Numbered from the stretch's first letter, positions 52,480-64,000 are shown. The stretch is 64,000 bases of DNA from Mesostigma viride (GCA_009746045.1 RPFO01001220.1:2501-66500); one strand, 5' to 3'. Notes: generated from the sequence alone by a model not told the origin. Numbers and translations are program-made.

Positions 52480-54300
52480 ATGATTCCAAACGTCCAAGAT
52501 CGAACTGCACACGGTGCAAAGGCAAAAAGCCGGAGGACAGCACTTTCAAAGGTGCGGCCGGAACCAAAAGCCCGCGTATGCCAGAAAACATCGTGTTGCT
52601 TCAGCGACGCGACGATGTGGACAACGAATCCAGTGCCAAGCTCGGAACGGCCGCAAAGGAGATCTGGCATCACAGGGTTCAGATGTGCGGAGATACTATA
52701 CGCGATCCAGCCGGTCCACGACCTGTTTGTAGCTAGCTTGTGCCAAGGGGCAGCACCGAACAGATGTGGGTGACGTTGCAAAAAACACCGGACTTGACGG
52801 AGCATAATGCATCTCGGTCATAGTCTTTGAGCAACAAACGATGCAAGAGTTCAACAAGAGTCGTGATGAAATCGACACGATAAGAACAAAGACGAGAAAA
52901 ACGATGTAACTGACTAAGAACAACACCATATTTTGCTGTGTGGGAAAGGAGACTGTGAATATCGGGGTAACGAATAAAAGGAATTTGCTGGTATTTAGGA
53001 TCCTTGCGCTTATCATAGACAGCCGTACGCCAGCCCTTCTTGTTATAGGTAATGTTAAGATCGAGGTAATTGCAATGAGTATCCTCCGACGTGAGCTTTA
53101 ATGTGAGGGACGCTTGCGGGTAGATGCCAGGCAGACCACTAGCGGTGATATAATTAAATGGGTTGCGAAATCAGGGTTGTCGAAAGCAATGACATCATAT
53201 CAATGTATCGACATGTGTGGATAAAACGCCTGATGATGAACATCATCGTTTGAGGCCATGAGATTCTCCATGAATGCAAGCTCATAAGTTTGCAAGGAGC
53301 CCGGCACAGTTAGTGCCCATAGGGATGCCGATCTAGCTTGTTGGTATACATTGCCCGCAAAACAAATGAAGGTGTTATCAACAAGATAAGAGATCCAATG
53401 AACAAGGTCAGCCTTCGTGATAATATAATTATAAGCATCCCGCACGATAGCACCTGCCGCAATCCCTGAGAGCCACGTTGCCATGGGCTTGGTCTGAGAA
53501 ACACGCACGTGCAGGTGGTTGCGCCCGTGAGGCCTACGTATACGTGCATATACAGACGAGTAAGGAGGCTATCTAAACGAGCTTTCAAATCGTGCAAATC
53601 TTTTGTGGTATATAGAGTGGTGAAATCATAGGTGGCTATCAATGGGCATAGGTATACGCTTCTCTGCTGCATGCTGTCTTCAGAGAACGGCTAAGGGCGG
53701 GAAAGCGTAGGCGTACTTGGGCTGAGTCTAGGACGATCCAACTACCAGCGCATTCATACCCGGCATATTTCGACAGCACCTCCATGCACCCATAATGCAT
53801 TGGCTTCGGGGAGAAGAGCATTCAAAGCATGGCAGATGAGTTTCGAGAGAGGCATCAGTGGGGCGGAATGCGACGCAGCAATGGTGCGCAAAGCAACAGG
53901 AGTTTTGTGCAGCTTAAGAGTGAGATACAGACAGATATGGGAATTACGTAGCGGTGGTGGCGCGTCGCTGCCGCTTAAGGAATGCCCGAGCAACAATGTT
54001 TTTGTTGCATGTGCAGAAAAGCCCGATCGATGAGCAGCAGTGATACTGGCGGTGGACTGTGCACGTATGCTGAACATAGGTAGGGCTGGATGCCAACTCG
54101 TGTTGCAAAGTAGCAAGGTAGTGCTTCTTGCATATAAAAGCAAAGTTGTTGCAGGCACTCTTGTCAACACACGTGATGATAAAGTCCTGCTTGAAGTGGT
54201 CAAGAAGTGCTTTATCTGTGGTGTTGAGCCAGGTGGTGGCGGTGGACCTGCCGGAGACGGTAATCATGCAAGCCTGGTGAGACGTGCATTGCATTCGTGA
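52480..54300 (-). pseudogene. RT domain of the Penelope-like element
   Basis: Pieces in several frames, in order: FICKKHYLATLQHEL, LKLHKTPVALR, PLIATYDFTTLYTT (motif A), NTFICFAGNVYQQ (motif before B), NYLDLNITYNKKGWRTAVYD and IRYPDIHSLLSHTAKYGVVL...HRFSRLCSYRVDF (thumb). No Y-x-DD motif can be read between about 53.1 and 53.2 kb, so that part seems deleted or diverged. These blocks are characteristic of Penelope-type RTs. Confidence 0.75.
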
Positions 54301-54399
54301 ATGACGGCGCGAAACCACGGTTCCATGGCAAGGGGAGCAAGCTGTAGGTCCGTGCACATGGCATGCATTGCAGAATTTGCGCAGTGATGACTTGAGAGC

Positions 54400-54780
54400 A
54401 TTGCATTCACCTCTTTGGCACACGTGCGCTGGACACACGACCGGAACTTGGTGCCTTTGGCAAAAAGGTCTACAAGCGTGTGGCTCGGCAGGATGCCGAG
54501 GTCAGCGGTCATGACGTGCTGTGAGGTGGGATCAAGGTACTTGAAATACCGTTGTTGTTGGCAGGGGCAGGGCCCTGCCAAGATGGTGGCCAGCTCAGTG
54601 GGCGTTGTATCGCGGCTGACCTTCCCGTTGCTGAAGACCATATTTGTCCCAAGGTGGGAGAGTAATGCCAGGCGGCAATGGGAGTGCCGAAAGTGTTGCG
54701 CACCACGAGCGCGGCATCGCAGCCTGCACTTGCGGCAAATGCAGAATGTGTCAGCAAACACAGCTAGCTCATCCATCGCA
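54400..54780 (-). pseudogene. CxC zinc-binding region of the Penelope-like element
   Basis: The frame reads CRKCRLRC...H early, then GPCPCQQQRYFKYLD, HVMTADLGIL and LFAKGTKFRSC. CxC followed by H-x2-T-x-D-L is a motif I remember as conserved in Chlamys/Naiad elements between the endonuclease and RT domains. Confidence 0.6.
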
Positions 54781-55149
54781 GCATGAATGAAAGGTGAGAA
54801 TCATCAGTAAACGACGCGGACGCAGTGCATCGTCATTCCCATTGACACGGTGCCGAATGATACGTGAGAGAAGGCCTTGCAGACTAGTGGCATGGGAGCG
54901 GGGGACTTGCAGATCAGCCGGGGAGCACGACCCGATGGCAATGTGTAAGCTGGTAAGCTTCTTCAAGCTGCAGGCTTCCAGATAGGATGCATGAAAGTGG
55001 CCGCGTTGCATAAGCCGAGACATGTGACGTATAAGCAGCGGAGACTGCCGGTGGAGTAAAGGGAAGGATCGGTGGACACATGTGTGGAAGGTGGAGGGGC
55101 AGGGGTGACGCTGGGGGGATAGGGGCGATATGGGTGGAGATTGTGCTTC

Positions 55150-55563
55150 AGACGCCAGGCACGGATGAACATAAGAGGGCGGGGACGGGGGGGAGGCGGG
55201 CGGCGGCGAGACCGAGCTTTGAAGCTCTTGCCTTCAATGCAAAAAGCGTGGGGCAGAAATGCATGTAACATTCGTTTCCAAAAGGTTTCCCGATGCCCTG
55301 CGGCTTTGCGAAAAGCTGCGCCGGTAAAGGTGCCGGGGACATGTTCCAAGGGTACGACCCGCCAATCCCACCACCCGTATTGGGCCATGGCGCCATGTAG
55401 GGGGGTGTCGTCGTTGGCGGCAGGGCGGCCAATATGAAGGCGGCGTGCCACTCGGACATGTTCCTGAAAACGCGTCCAGGCATCCCGTTGTGCACATGCG
55501 TCTGGCCAACGTAGATGCGCTGAGGGTACCTGCGGTTGTAAATGGCATAAATGACGCGACGGG
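55150..55563 (-). pseudogene. GIY-YIG-like endonuclease of the Penelope-like element (split by hAT)
   Basis: Just left of the hAT the minus strand reads VIYAIYNRRYPQRIYVGQT, a GIY-YIG-type core, followed by GRVFRNMSEWHAAFILAALP. The same element resumes right of the hAT at 59,228-59,500 (KEWRKRC...CHNHHCKDDHTLRRL). The hAT target-site duplication lies immediately before the GIY-YIG core. Confidence 0.7.
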
Positions 55564-55849
55564 CAGAGTGAGATCGTACGTTATACGCGTCGTACGGTCA
55601 CGGTGGAGTATAATGTATAATACGGTATAATACGGTATAATACGGTATAATACGTTTTCGTACGGACACACTCAGAATACTCTGATTTTACACATTTTAA
55701 GACACCCACCATCAATCCACATGTTTTTAACACTGTTTTGGACATAATCCAAGGTTGCCCTATGTGTATAACTGTATATATGTGGCTTTATATTGATCAT
55801 GTTTACTTGGGTGCCTTCACTTTGATGCAAGTAATTATATATGGTAAAA

Positions 55850-56085
55850 AGGCCAGCAATAACTAGGGGACCGTGCAGTGGGCCAGCAAGGGGCCAACAT
55901 GTTAAACATGGCCAGCACTAACTAGGGGACCGTGCAGTGGGCCAGCAAGGGGCCAACATGTTAAACATGGCCAGCACTAACTAGGGGACCGTGCAGTGGG
56001 CCAGCAAGGGGCCAACATGTTAAACATGGCCAGCACTAACTAGGGGACCATGCAGTGGGCCAGCATAGGGCCAACATATTAAACA
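55850..56085. repeat. Four tandem 59-bp units inside the hAT
   Basis: Units start at about 55,850, 55,909, 55,968 and 56,027 (AACTAGGGGACCGTGCAGTG, GGGCCAACATGTTAAACAT). The last is diverged. Confidence 0.85.
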
Positions 56086-56144
56086 CATCATCAATTCAAA
56101 TACCACACATGTGGTAGTTGACTATTGCATGCTGCCCTTGCCAT

Positions 56145-56189
56145 TAAATTAAATTAAATTATAACATGCCTCCGTGGGGAGGTCATGTA
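56145..56189 (-). mobile_element. 45-bp LINE 3'-end insertion
   Basis: The sequence (TAAATTAAATT tail plus ATAACATGCCTCCGTGGGGA) equals the 3' end of the LINE at 48.87 kb. Flanked by GCCCTTGCCAT (56134-56144 and 56190-56200). Confidence 0.85.
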
Positions 56190-56263
56190 GCCCTTGCCAT
56201 GCATGTAGCCCTTGCCATGGTGCAACTGTTTTCTGCAGGCTCATAAACAACACCTCACTAGCT

Positions 56264-58794
56264 TTACTCCCATGGAATAACCGTGTTCTGATCGTCGTAA
56301 TCCTTTATGGCGTCAATCGCGCGGAGGTTGTGGTGCACGTAGATGAGGCGGTTGTGGTTGACATGCGTCATGCGGTTTCGCTTGAGCGACTTGATCCAGC
56401 CGGCTTCGCTGTTGACACGCTCGACAGAGCCCGAGGAGACCGGCTGGGCCAGCACCTTGATCGCCACCTCCTGCAGCTCGGGCGTGGAGCCGCCCCAGGT
56501 GCGCCACCACTGGTACGGCACCATGCCCGGCGCCTGTGCCTGCCTCTTGCAGTCGCTCTGTGCAAATGCACCCTGCTGGTCGGTGTATTGCTCGTACTGC
56601 TTGATGGCCAGGTCGAAGGCTGCCTTGTCGCCCAGATGAATCTTGTTAATGCACGCGTGGAGGCCATCTGTCACCTGAGCAGGAGAGGGATAGTACGATG
56701 GGGGAAATAGTGGCAGTGCAATTAAGGATTGCAAAGAGGTTAGAGGACGTCTATTCAGGAACTGACAACGAAGGCTTCAGCCCTTCAATACCAATTTCCC
56801 ACACATTGCTCAAAAGCCAAAATTAGCCATGGACTAATAACAAATAGCGTGCCATGAAGAAAAATAAGAATTACTTAGCCATTTACTCACTTCCTTGATG
56901 GTATATTGTGCGTGGTCAGGGCCCCAGTACTTGGGATTGAGCGCGTAGCCAGCGGCGTGGATGATGGAATGCATGTAATCCCAGCGCTTGCGCACGAGGG
57001 CCTGCAGCTGCTTGGACAGGTCTTTGTGCAGCCCGCGGATGTCTTGCACAGCTATGAGGAGCTCGTACATCATGTAGTACAGCTCGCCTGTTGCTGGCTT
57101 GTCGCCGTCGAAAATCTTGAGCACGGCCTTCATGGGCTTGAAAATGTCAACGAGCATGCGCACGCCGGACCAGAACTGCGGGCTGCCCACAATATCCTGG
57201 ACCTGCGTGAACGCGGGCCACCACTTCTGCGTCTCGGCGTACTGCACCAACTTCTCGTCCTCGAAGGTGAGCATGAGCCGGGTCTTGGCGTCGTGAACGC
57301 TCTCCGCCGAGTAAAACCTGAAGCAGCAATGCCATGAAAAAAATGATGCCATCGTCACAACTGTGAAAATGGAATTAGTAACACGCCAACAACAGTATGA
57401 TTGTGTCTAGCAATGATAAACTAGCAGAATTAAGCGAAGATGATGAGAAAAAAGAGGGCGTAGCAAATTGTGGATATAACTCATGAAATCACAGCGATAT
57501 ACCTGGTGCCAAAGCGGGTGTCGCCGTACTTCTTGAGAGTCTTGGCGCTCTTGTCCAGGCCCATGAAAAAACTGTTGATCTTCTCGTGCCCCAGCACGAA
57601 TACCACCACCGTGTTCACTTGTGTCAGGACCTTGTCCACCGCTGGCTCCTTGCCGATGTCCTCGAAACACAGGTCCAGCGAGTGGGCACAGCACCTGGAG
57701 ATGATGATGTGCGGGAATGATGCCTCGAGGAGTTTCTTCATGTTCTCCATGGATGTTGTGGTGTCCGTAATCACCTGCACGACGTTCGCTGCGCCGACGG
57801 CCTCGATGTGAGGCTGTGCCAGTTCTGCCATGAATTCAGCAGACTTCACCTGCCCCGTCACGTGGTCGGATCCGACGAAGTATGTAAAGGTGGGCAGATG
57901 GAAGACGTTCATGATGTGAGATTCGCGACTGCAGTCTTTCCAGCCATCCGTGATGAACGTCCCTCCCGTGCCTGCGGCCATCTGGGTCTTCTCCATGACG
58001 TCCTTCTCCAAGTCCTTGGCAACGAGGGGTGCGTCCCGGGTCCGCATGGTATAAGAGCTTGGCGCCAGGTACTGCACCCCTCCTCGGCTGATGGCGGACA
58101 GAGCAGCTTTGAAATGCGCGTTATTCACAACGTTGAATGGGATACCGGCCGACATAAACCCCTTGCAAAGCAGCTTGTCGATGGCGGGCTTTCCCAGCCC
58201 GACAGCCGCGGCCATGGTCTGCTGGCGCAGTGCCGGCTGAGATGACTTGATCTCGACGACGTCAGCAGTTGCACGTCCAGTCGAACCGGAGCCGGAGGAG
58301 GACGCCATGCGTTTGCCAAGTGCAGATGCGGGCCCGGCACCTCGCAGGAAGGTCGGCAGCTGTTCGCCGTTCTCGTCGACGTCGATGTCGTCTTCATCTC
58401 CGATGAGGCCGTTGTCGCTGTCATCATCGGCGCGAGCCATGTGCCTCTCTTCTGCGATGCACTCCTGCTCACGGCGGGCACGAACCGCCTTCCTCCTGGT
58501 GGTTTGCAGCTTCGCCTGGAGCAGGCGTGGCCGCAGCTCGGTGGGCGGCTTCGAGCAGGGACTGACTCCAGCCGAGTGGGCAAACTCCCCTCCAAGAAAA
58601 TGCGCAGTTGCCCTGCTCGTGCTGCCACGCCAAGCATGGTAACATCGGCTGCAGGTCATATCGTAGTTGTTGGTCAGCTTGTTGCCCTTGACAATTCTGT
58701 GCTTGGTGATGTACGTCCACACCGTTGTTCCTGACAAGTCGACGTCTTCGCCATCCTCGTCAGACATTGCACGATCCTCGTCAGACATTGACAT
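56264..58794 (-). CDS. hAT transposase, three exons, open throughout
   Basis: Exons 57503-58794, 56891-57317 and 56264-56674 join with GT-AG introns and keep frame: 709 residues with no stop. Residues about 20-80 hold a BED-type zinc finger (CSRC...H...C). A DUF659-like RNase H core follows (TFITDGWKDCSRESHIMNVF; VVQVITDTTTSMENMKKLL; RCCAHSLDLCFEDIG). The C-terminal dimerisation region has WWRTWGGSTPELQEVAIKVL and SSGSVERVNSEAGW. I chose the ATG at 58794 because the longer frame starts at TTG. It probably acts on the ends of this element and of related non-autonomous copies. Confidence 0.9.
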
Positions 58795-59499
58795 TTTTGC
58801 TCGCAATTCTCGTGTGCGGCCTGCGGCCGGGTGACAATTCTGCCTTTGCCAACAAAGCTCGCAGTTTTAAGCCTTGCATTTCTACAGATTCCCGCCCAAA
58901 AAAGGGGCCGTGAAGTGGGCAGCACGTACCCGACTGAAATTTCAAAATAAGATCGCGTCGAATTGTGAAAGTTCAGACGGGTCACTACTTAGTAGAGATA
59001 CGAAATCTGTGCCTTCAAATCGTTGCCCTGTCGTTCTGGCATCCTAGCCGCGCAAAACGTAAAAAAAACGCGGAAAACACGCCATCATACGGTATAATAC
59101 GGTATTATACGTCATTATACGCTAAAACGTATTATAACGTATGAATCATACGCTCAAAGCCAGCGTATTACGTATTATACCGTATTATACCGTATTATAC
59201 GGCGTATGATCTCACTCTGGCGACGGGTGCTTTCGGGGTGTGGGCGAGTGGAGTTGCATGGTAAGCGACAAATGCGCGCGCTGTAATAAGCGCCGGAGGC
59301 GACGGAGAGTATGGTCATCCTTGCAGTGATGGTTATGGCACGTGTTGATACGACAACGCTTCCGCCATTCCTTGGAGGAGATATGATAGGGGAACTGCCG
59401 AGAAATAGCAGTGTACTTCCGGTAATCAATGCCACTTGATCGCCGTATTCTGTGGAGGGTAAGAGCATGCCAGAAAGTCATAATAAGGTGTTTCATGAT

Positions 59500-60462
59500 G
59501 ATTCAGATGCACTGAGAGCTAGGACATCAAACAGAACCAGAGCGGCTCAGCATATTGAGGTAAGTCAATATTCACTGCATAACACCCGTTACGCGATAGC
59601 GGTGGTCCATGATGCATCTCCCCGGGGCACTACTAGGATGTGGCTAACAACACAGCTGAACGGACTCGGAACATGTGGATTCCCGGTGGGGGGGCCTTCC
59701 AATTGTCATACTTGACACCTCTTTCCTGTAATGAAAAGATTTCCCTTCTTCATGTTCCAGATGAGTCACCGTGCTCCTGCCTTTGTGTTTTTTTGGCGTT
59801 TGTAAAGAGGTATGGGAGGGTAAACAAAAGCAAAGGCTGATATTGCCGTGTGGGGGGCCCGATCCTTGGTTATAGTCTCGGCAAGTGCCCACAGAAATTC
59901 AGAAAAACACGAGAGTATACACACACAGCGCGCAGCCCAGCCTAGCTCCCTCAGTAAGAGTAAAAGAAAAAGGACAAGAACAGCAAAACAAACAAAAACA
60001 AGAAAAAGAACAAAACACAGACACGTACTGCAATGTGAGCGGAATGATGGAGGAAGGTGAGAGGGGGACATCGTATTGCATGAATGTGTAGGCATTGAGG
60101 CAGCCGAAGCATCCCATCCCCGGGTACATTCGTGGCTTTCAAAAAAAGCCACAACCTGCGTGGAAGAGGAAAATGCAGGAACGATGATGAGTATGATCCT
60201 GAAAACGAGGTTGAGGAAATGCGGAGAGGAAGTGCCGGCCGCTGAAACGATTCCGATGGAACTGTGGGTTTCGCCGACATGAGGCGGTGCAGCTGACTAT
60301 CTCTATGGTGTCGTGTGTGACCGGGAGTGCCGGTTCACGTGCGCACTCGTCGGACTAGCCCGACGACATGTGTGCTTGGTTGCCCACGGCTGAAATCCTC
60401 TTGCCTGTCATGCAAAGGCCACGCCTCCTAGCCGAAAACGAACTATATTCAACCAATCTAAT
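59500..60462. other. 5' part of the Penelope-like element, no clear ORF
   Basis: Between the split endonuclease region and the right terminal repeat. No domain recognised; probably 5' leader of the retroelement. Confidence 0.4.
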
Positions 60463-60653
60463 ATCAAGGAGACAACCAGCGCAGGCCAGAAATCGGGAGA
60501 ATCCGGACCGTGGTAGCTCGAGCCTGCCGTAAGTGCCGTTATCTTGTCCGCGTGTTCGAGTCGTTCAGGATGATGAAAATGAATGGTGATGGAAATGTGT
60601 AGCCTTGTGCATTGAAATTATGGCTGGCTTACGTGTAGAGCGACTAGATGACC

Positions 60654-63238
60654 GACCTCGATCATGACTGGATGACCTAATATGACTGAATCAGGCAGCC
60701 ATAGCCAAAGCATCATCCACTCTCACAACGTGTTGAGCACATGCCTCGTGGGAACGGAGGTGCTGGGTTTTCATTCCATAACGCGTGCAATACTGAAAGA
60801 AAGAGGCACGTGTAATGCAAGGCTTGGATAGGTTGAGTGATCCATGAGCTTACATGCAGGCAAAGATGACGCTGGAATGCATGCTAGCAAATGGTGGCAA
60901 GATGCTAACAACACATGATTATACACCATGATTATGGGCACCTAGCTGATCTTCTTGCACAATCAACGTGCAGTATAAACCATCAACATCCAATCCTCAC
61001 GACATATGCACGGCTTGACGACGTATACAGCACCTAAATACTGCACAACTGCAACCTGCTATGGCTGATCGACATGCAAGCAACGTCGAGTAGGATGTCG
61101 GTCTTAGAGAGGCTGGGCAGAGGTCGGTAGAAATAAGTGGAAAACTGGCAGAAACTAGGTAGAAACACGATATACTTACGCCTGCAAGCACTATTGAGCC
61201 GGTGGCAGAGGCCATTTCCAGGAAAATACAGCATACCGTAGCAATAGCCACGGTCAGGCCTTACGCTATTGGCAGGCACCATCATGCCCGGAGCTACCCA
61301 ATAAAAGTCTGCACAAATCTCGGTTTAGCCGAGAGTCCGGGCGTTCGGACTGAATAAACATGTGTTAAGAAGTCGAAACACCATGGAAATACCAAGCATG
61401 GTGCCGCGCAGACCCGAGTCTTGACGTAATAATATGTATGCCGGTTTCCAGGGTTTCCGCATGAAAGTTGGGTGAGAAACTGGAAAAAACTACGTTTCCT
61501 TTGCCCCAGTACCTCAACAAACTCGTAGAAACCTAATTATCAACCTTTGAGCGCATCATCATGGTCGTGCCACCCAACAGCCACTGAAATTCGCGCGAAA
61601 ACTGGCGAGATCTACCTGCCGCCATCGCCGTCGTCTTCACCTTCGTCCCGCGAAAATGCCTGATTTCAGTGGTACATATTTGTTTGCAGCTGTCACAAAA
61701 AAAATACCAAAAAAACCAGGATTTTTTCTTGAATTCTATGAGATGTTTCTGACCTATGTTGAAAGTTTCAGACAAAAAATCGCATGTTTAATAGGTTTGC
61801 CACGTGTCAGATTACAACGCGATACATCGCGTTCTAACCCTACATCGCGATGTATCGCGTTGTAAAAAAACACGGTTTAATTAATTAATTAACCCATGGT
61901 CCGCCGATGCTATGCATTTGCATAGCAACCCGCGTCACGTAACTATACCGCGTAAATCCGTGATCTCCTCCGTAAGTGACGTAACGTAAATTGGTCCGAC
62001 GGTCCAGGTCAGACCCAACATGAATGAAAATGTCAAGGTCGGCCAGGTAACTGCGCCATAGCCCAGTAAATACCACGTGCATCATTGAGCTGTCACGTGA
62101 CTTTTGCTAACATTTTTTACCGTTGAGCGCGCGTATACGAGATATGGCTGTCAACGAGCCATATTGGTGAAAATTTTGGGTTCCGCAGCTTGAAATGGGT
62201 CAGATGATGACCCCTGAACGATGATGCATTATTTTGGTACGTCAAGAATGATCAGATTCACGGAACTGGGAAAATGCGCAGTGGTTATTACCTCTGTATT
62301 GGTCGTCACCATCAGACAAGAATTCCCAGTTGGTATCGCCGGTTTCTTTTTGGTTTCTTGGTAGCTTGCGTCTGCCTGGGCCTTCCATTGTTTTACGGAA
62401 GTCCGCTGCAGGATCTGCTGGGAACGTCGACGCGTTAGACGTCATCTTTGCATAGATGATCAACATGGTAATGATGATGGATGCATGGATACAGCAGCTA
62501 TGGCCGTCTCTGCCACTAGCATTAGAATCCGTGACGTATGAGCATATCGGCCAGCGGAACCCGGCCAGGTCATGATCGAGGCAGGTACGGCAATTCGTTT
62601 TCGTGTTGTTTGAATGGAAACTCGTACCTTTATACATGTCTCATGATGGATACATTAGTGGTAATTGCAACAGCTTTCCATGCCTGCTCAAGGAGGTGTT
62701 TCAGCCATTATATTGCACATTTTGGGGCATTTCTTGGCGGGATACCGTTCAGTGAGTGCAAGGTGGCGTCATATTTGTATTCCAGCATATTTGGCAGTCA
62801 CTTGTGGTCAATTATATTGCCTCATTGTATGATATGGCATAGTAGGCTGTTTGTGTGCGCGTAAGCCACACACGTAAACGTGGGCATTGTATGGGTCAAA
62901 TGGGCTATCCGGGTGGTTTGACCAAAGGAAAGCACCATTGGACTATCCAACTAAATTGTCCAATGTTGGGTTTGAGGTTTCTGACCCTCCCCTGAAAAAA
63001 ATGGGGGGATATACTTGTTCTGTGGAACAAAATGATCGTCTTTTGGCTCACTTTGACTTAATTTATCATCAAAAATACTCATTAGACTCATGATATTAGT
63101 GCATATTCTGAAAGCCCTTGAAGTGTAGATACTCGTAGCATCTTGGTTGGGGGTATTTGGAGTTGTGGCCTATGAGTTATGATTTTTTTTATTTTCAGGG
63201 GTCTGAAAGTGCCTAAAATGGCTTGGCGGACCATGGGT
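60654..63238. other. Intergenic DNA, no supported gene
   Basis: Only short frames. An 18-bp perfect inverted repeat (arms 61814-61831 and 61846-61863, ACAACGCGATACATCGCG) is the one clear structure. Confidence 0.45.
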
Positions 63239-63239
63239 T

Positions 63240-64000
63240 AATGGATGGATGGATGGATGATGGATGGATGGATGGATGGATGGATGGATGGATGGATGGA
63301 TGGATGGATGGATGGATGGATGGATGGATGGATGGATGGATGGATGGATGGATGGATGGATGGATGGATGGATGGATGGATGGATGGATGGATGGATGGA
63401 TGGATGGATGGATGGATGGATGGATGGATGGATGGATGGATGGATGGATGGATGGATGGATGGATGGATGGATGGATGGATGGATGGATGGATGGATGGA
63501 TGATGGATGGATGGATGGATGGATGGATGGATGGATGGATGGATGGATGGATGGATGGATGGATGGATGGATGGATGGATGGATGGACCGATGGATGGAC
63601 CGATGGATGGACGGATGGATGGATGGACCGATGGATGGATGGATGGATGGATGGATGGATGGATGGATGGATGGATGGATGGATGGATGGATGGATGGAT
63701 GGATGGATGGATGGATGGATGGATGGATGGATGGATGGATGGATGGATGGATGGATGGATGGATGGATGGATGGATGGATGGATGGATGCATGGATGGAT
63801 GGATGGATGGATGGATGGATGGATGGATGGATGGATGGATGGATGGATGGATGGATGGATGGATGGATGGATGGATGGATGGATGGATGGATGGATGGAT
63901 GGATGGATGGATGGATGGATGGAGGGAGGGAGGGAGGGAGGGAGGGAGGGAGGGAGGGAGGGAGGGAGGGAGGGAGGGAGGGAGGGAGGGAGGGAGGGAG
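63240..64000. repeat. (GGAT)n then (GGAG)n microsatellite, runs off the window
   Basis: About 680 bp of GGAT units with rare interruptions (GGAC variants at 63,586-63,630, one GCAT at 63,789), then pure GGAG from about 63,921 to the end. The IHPS/MDGW frames it opens are artefacts. Confidence 0.97.

Larger units (their letters stand above)
55564..59219 (-). mobile_element. Apparently intact autonomous hAT transposon (3,656 bp)
   Basis: Exact 8-bp target duplication GCGACGGG (55556-55563 and 59220-59227). Terminal inverted repeats start CAGAGTGAGATC on both ends. Subterminal CGGTATAATACGGTATAAT repeats occur on both sides (about 55,615-55,655 and 59,085-59,205). It contains a three-exon transposase, a four-copy 59-bp tandem repeat (55,850-56,080) and a tiny LINE insertion (56,145-56,189). 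Confidence 0.93.
52110..60653 (-). mobile_element. Penelope-like retroelement with direct terminal repeats, interrupted by a hAT
   Basis: Direct repeats of about 186-191 bp at 52110-52295 and 60463-60653 (starting ATCAAGGAGACAACCAGCGC) bound it, fitting the pseudo-LTRs of Penelope-like elements. Without the 3.66-kb hAT the element is about 4.9 kb. Coding order on the minus strand is GIY-YIG-like endonuclease, then a CxC/HxxTxD region, then RT. An endonuclease before the RT is the signature of the Chlamys/Naiad clade (Craig et al. 2021, from memory). Frames are broken, so this copy is inactive. Confidence 0.82.

Noticed and set aside
63238-63792. 184-residue IHPS-repeat protein on the minus strand
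   Set aside because: It is a GGAT microsatellite with no start context, promoter or non-repeat part.
1-64000. Bacterial reading of the window (ribosome binding sites, operons, terminators)
   Set aside because: GT-AG introns, AATAAA signals, TATA/CCAAT boxes and eukaryotic transposons make Shine-Dalgarno or operon calls meaningless here.

Overview
This is a eukaryotic nuclear-type window. Genes carry GT-AG introns, AATAAA-like poly(A) signals, TATA and CCAAT boxes, and the right half is packed with retrotransposons and DNA transposons. The host looks like an alga or related protist, possibly of the green lineage. The clues are one plant-like host gene (TAF8-like, 45.06-46.6 kb) and a Chlamys/Naiad-type Penelope retroelement. 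No species can be named from the sequence alone.

Left part (about 1-28.5 kb): a compact accessory island of mostly unfamiliar genes. 0-4.4 kb and 23-28.5 kb hold low-complexity, multi-exon genes whose introns and spacers repeatedly carry a 20-bp motif with a GCCGGC core. 4.5-9.3 kb and 14.5-22.8 kb hold zinc-binding regulator-like proteins (RING plus TRAF-like fingers, MYND, several CxxC-pair proteins, an F-box-like protein), often as divergent pairs around promoters with arrays of E2F-like or heat-shock-like sites. 10-14.4 kb is the most virus-like stretch: small closely packed ORFs, two Cys/His microdomains (C-x9-C-x10-C-x2-H), a protein with an LPGKxAxxFR block, small membrane proteins and a tRNA gene. 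This resembles an endogenised giant-virus region, but no hallmark gene (capsid, packaging ATPase, PolB) is present, so that origin is only an inference. At least four genes need the same -1 correction at a G/C homopolymer.

Right part (about 29-64 kb): host DNA with nested mobile elements. There is a LINE endonuclease fragment split by a non-autonomous hAT (30,629-32,573, TSD CCCGGGAC). A complete LTR retrotransposon (33,815-40,269, identical-looking 483-bp LTRs, TSD GCTTG) appears to have integrase upstream of protease. A LINE ORF1 remnant lies at 42.7-43.8 kb. The TAF8-like gene follows, then a 5'-truncated LINE with a 12-bp TSD (48,872-50,276) and a LINE C-terminal fragment. An approximately 8.5-kb Penelope-like element (52,110-60,653) with GIY-YIG before the RT is interrupted by an apparently intact hAT transposon (55,564-59,219), which itself holds a 45-bp LINE 3' end with its own TSD. 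The window ends in long GGAT and GGAG microsatellites.

Most likely to be new: the GCCGGC-motif gene system with its tandemly amplified introns, the promoter arrays, and the permuted domain order of the LTR element. Product names rest on motif reading only; no database search was possible.
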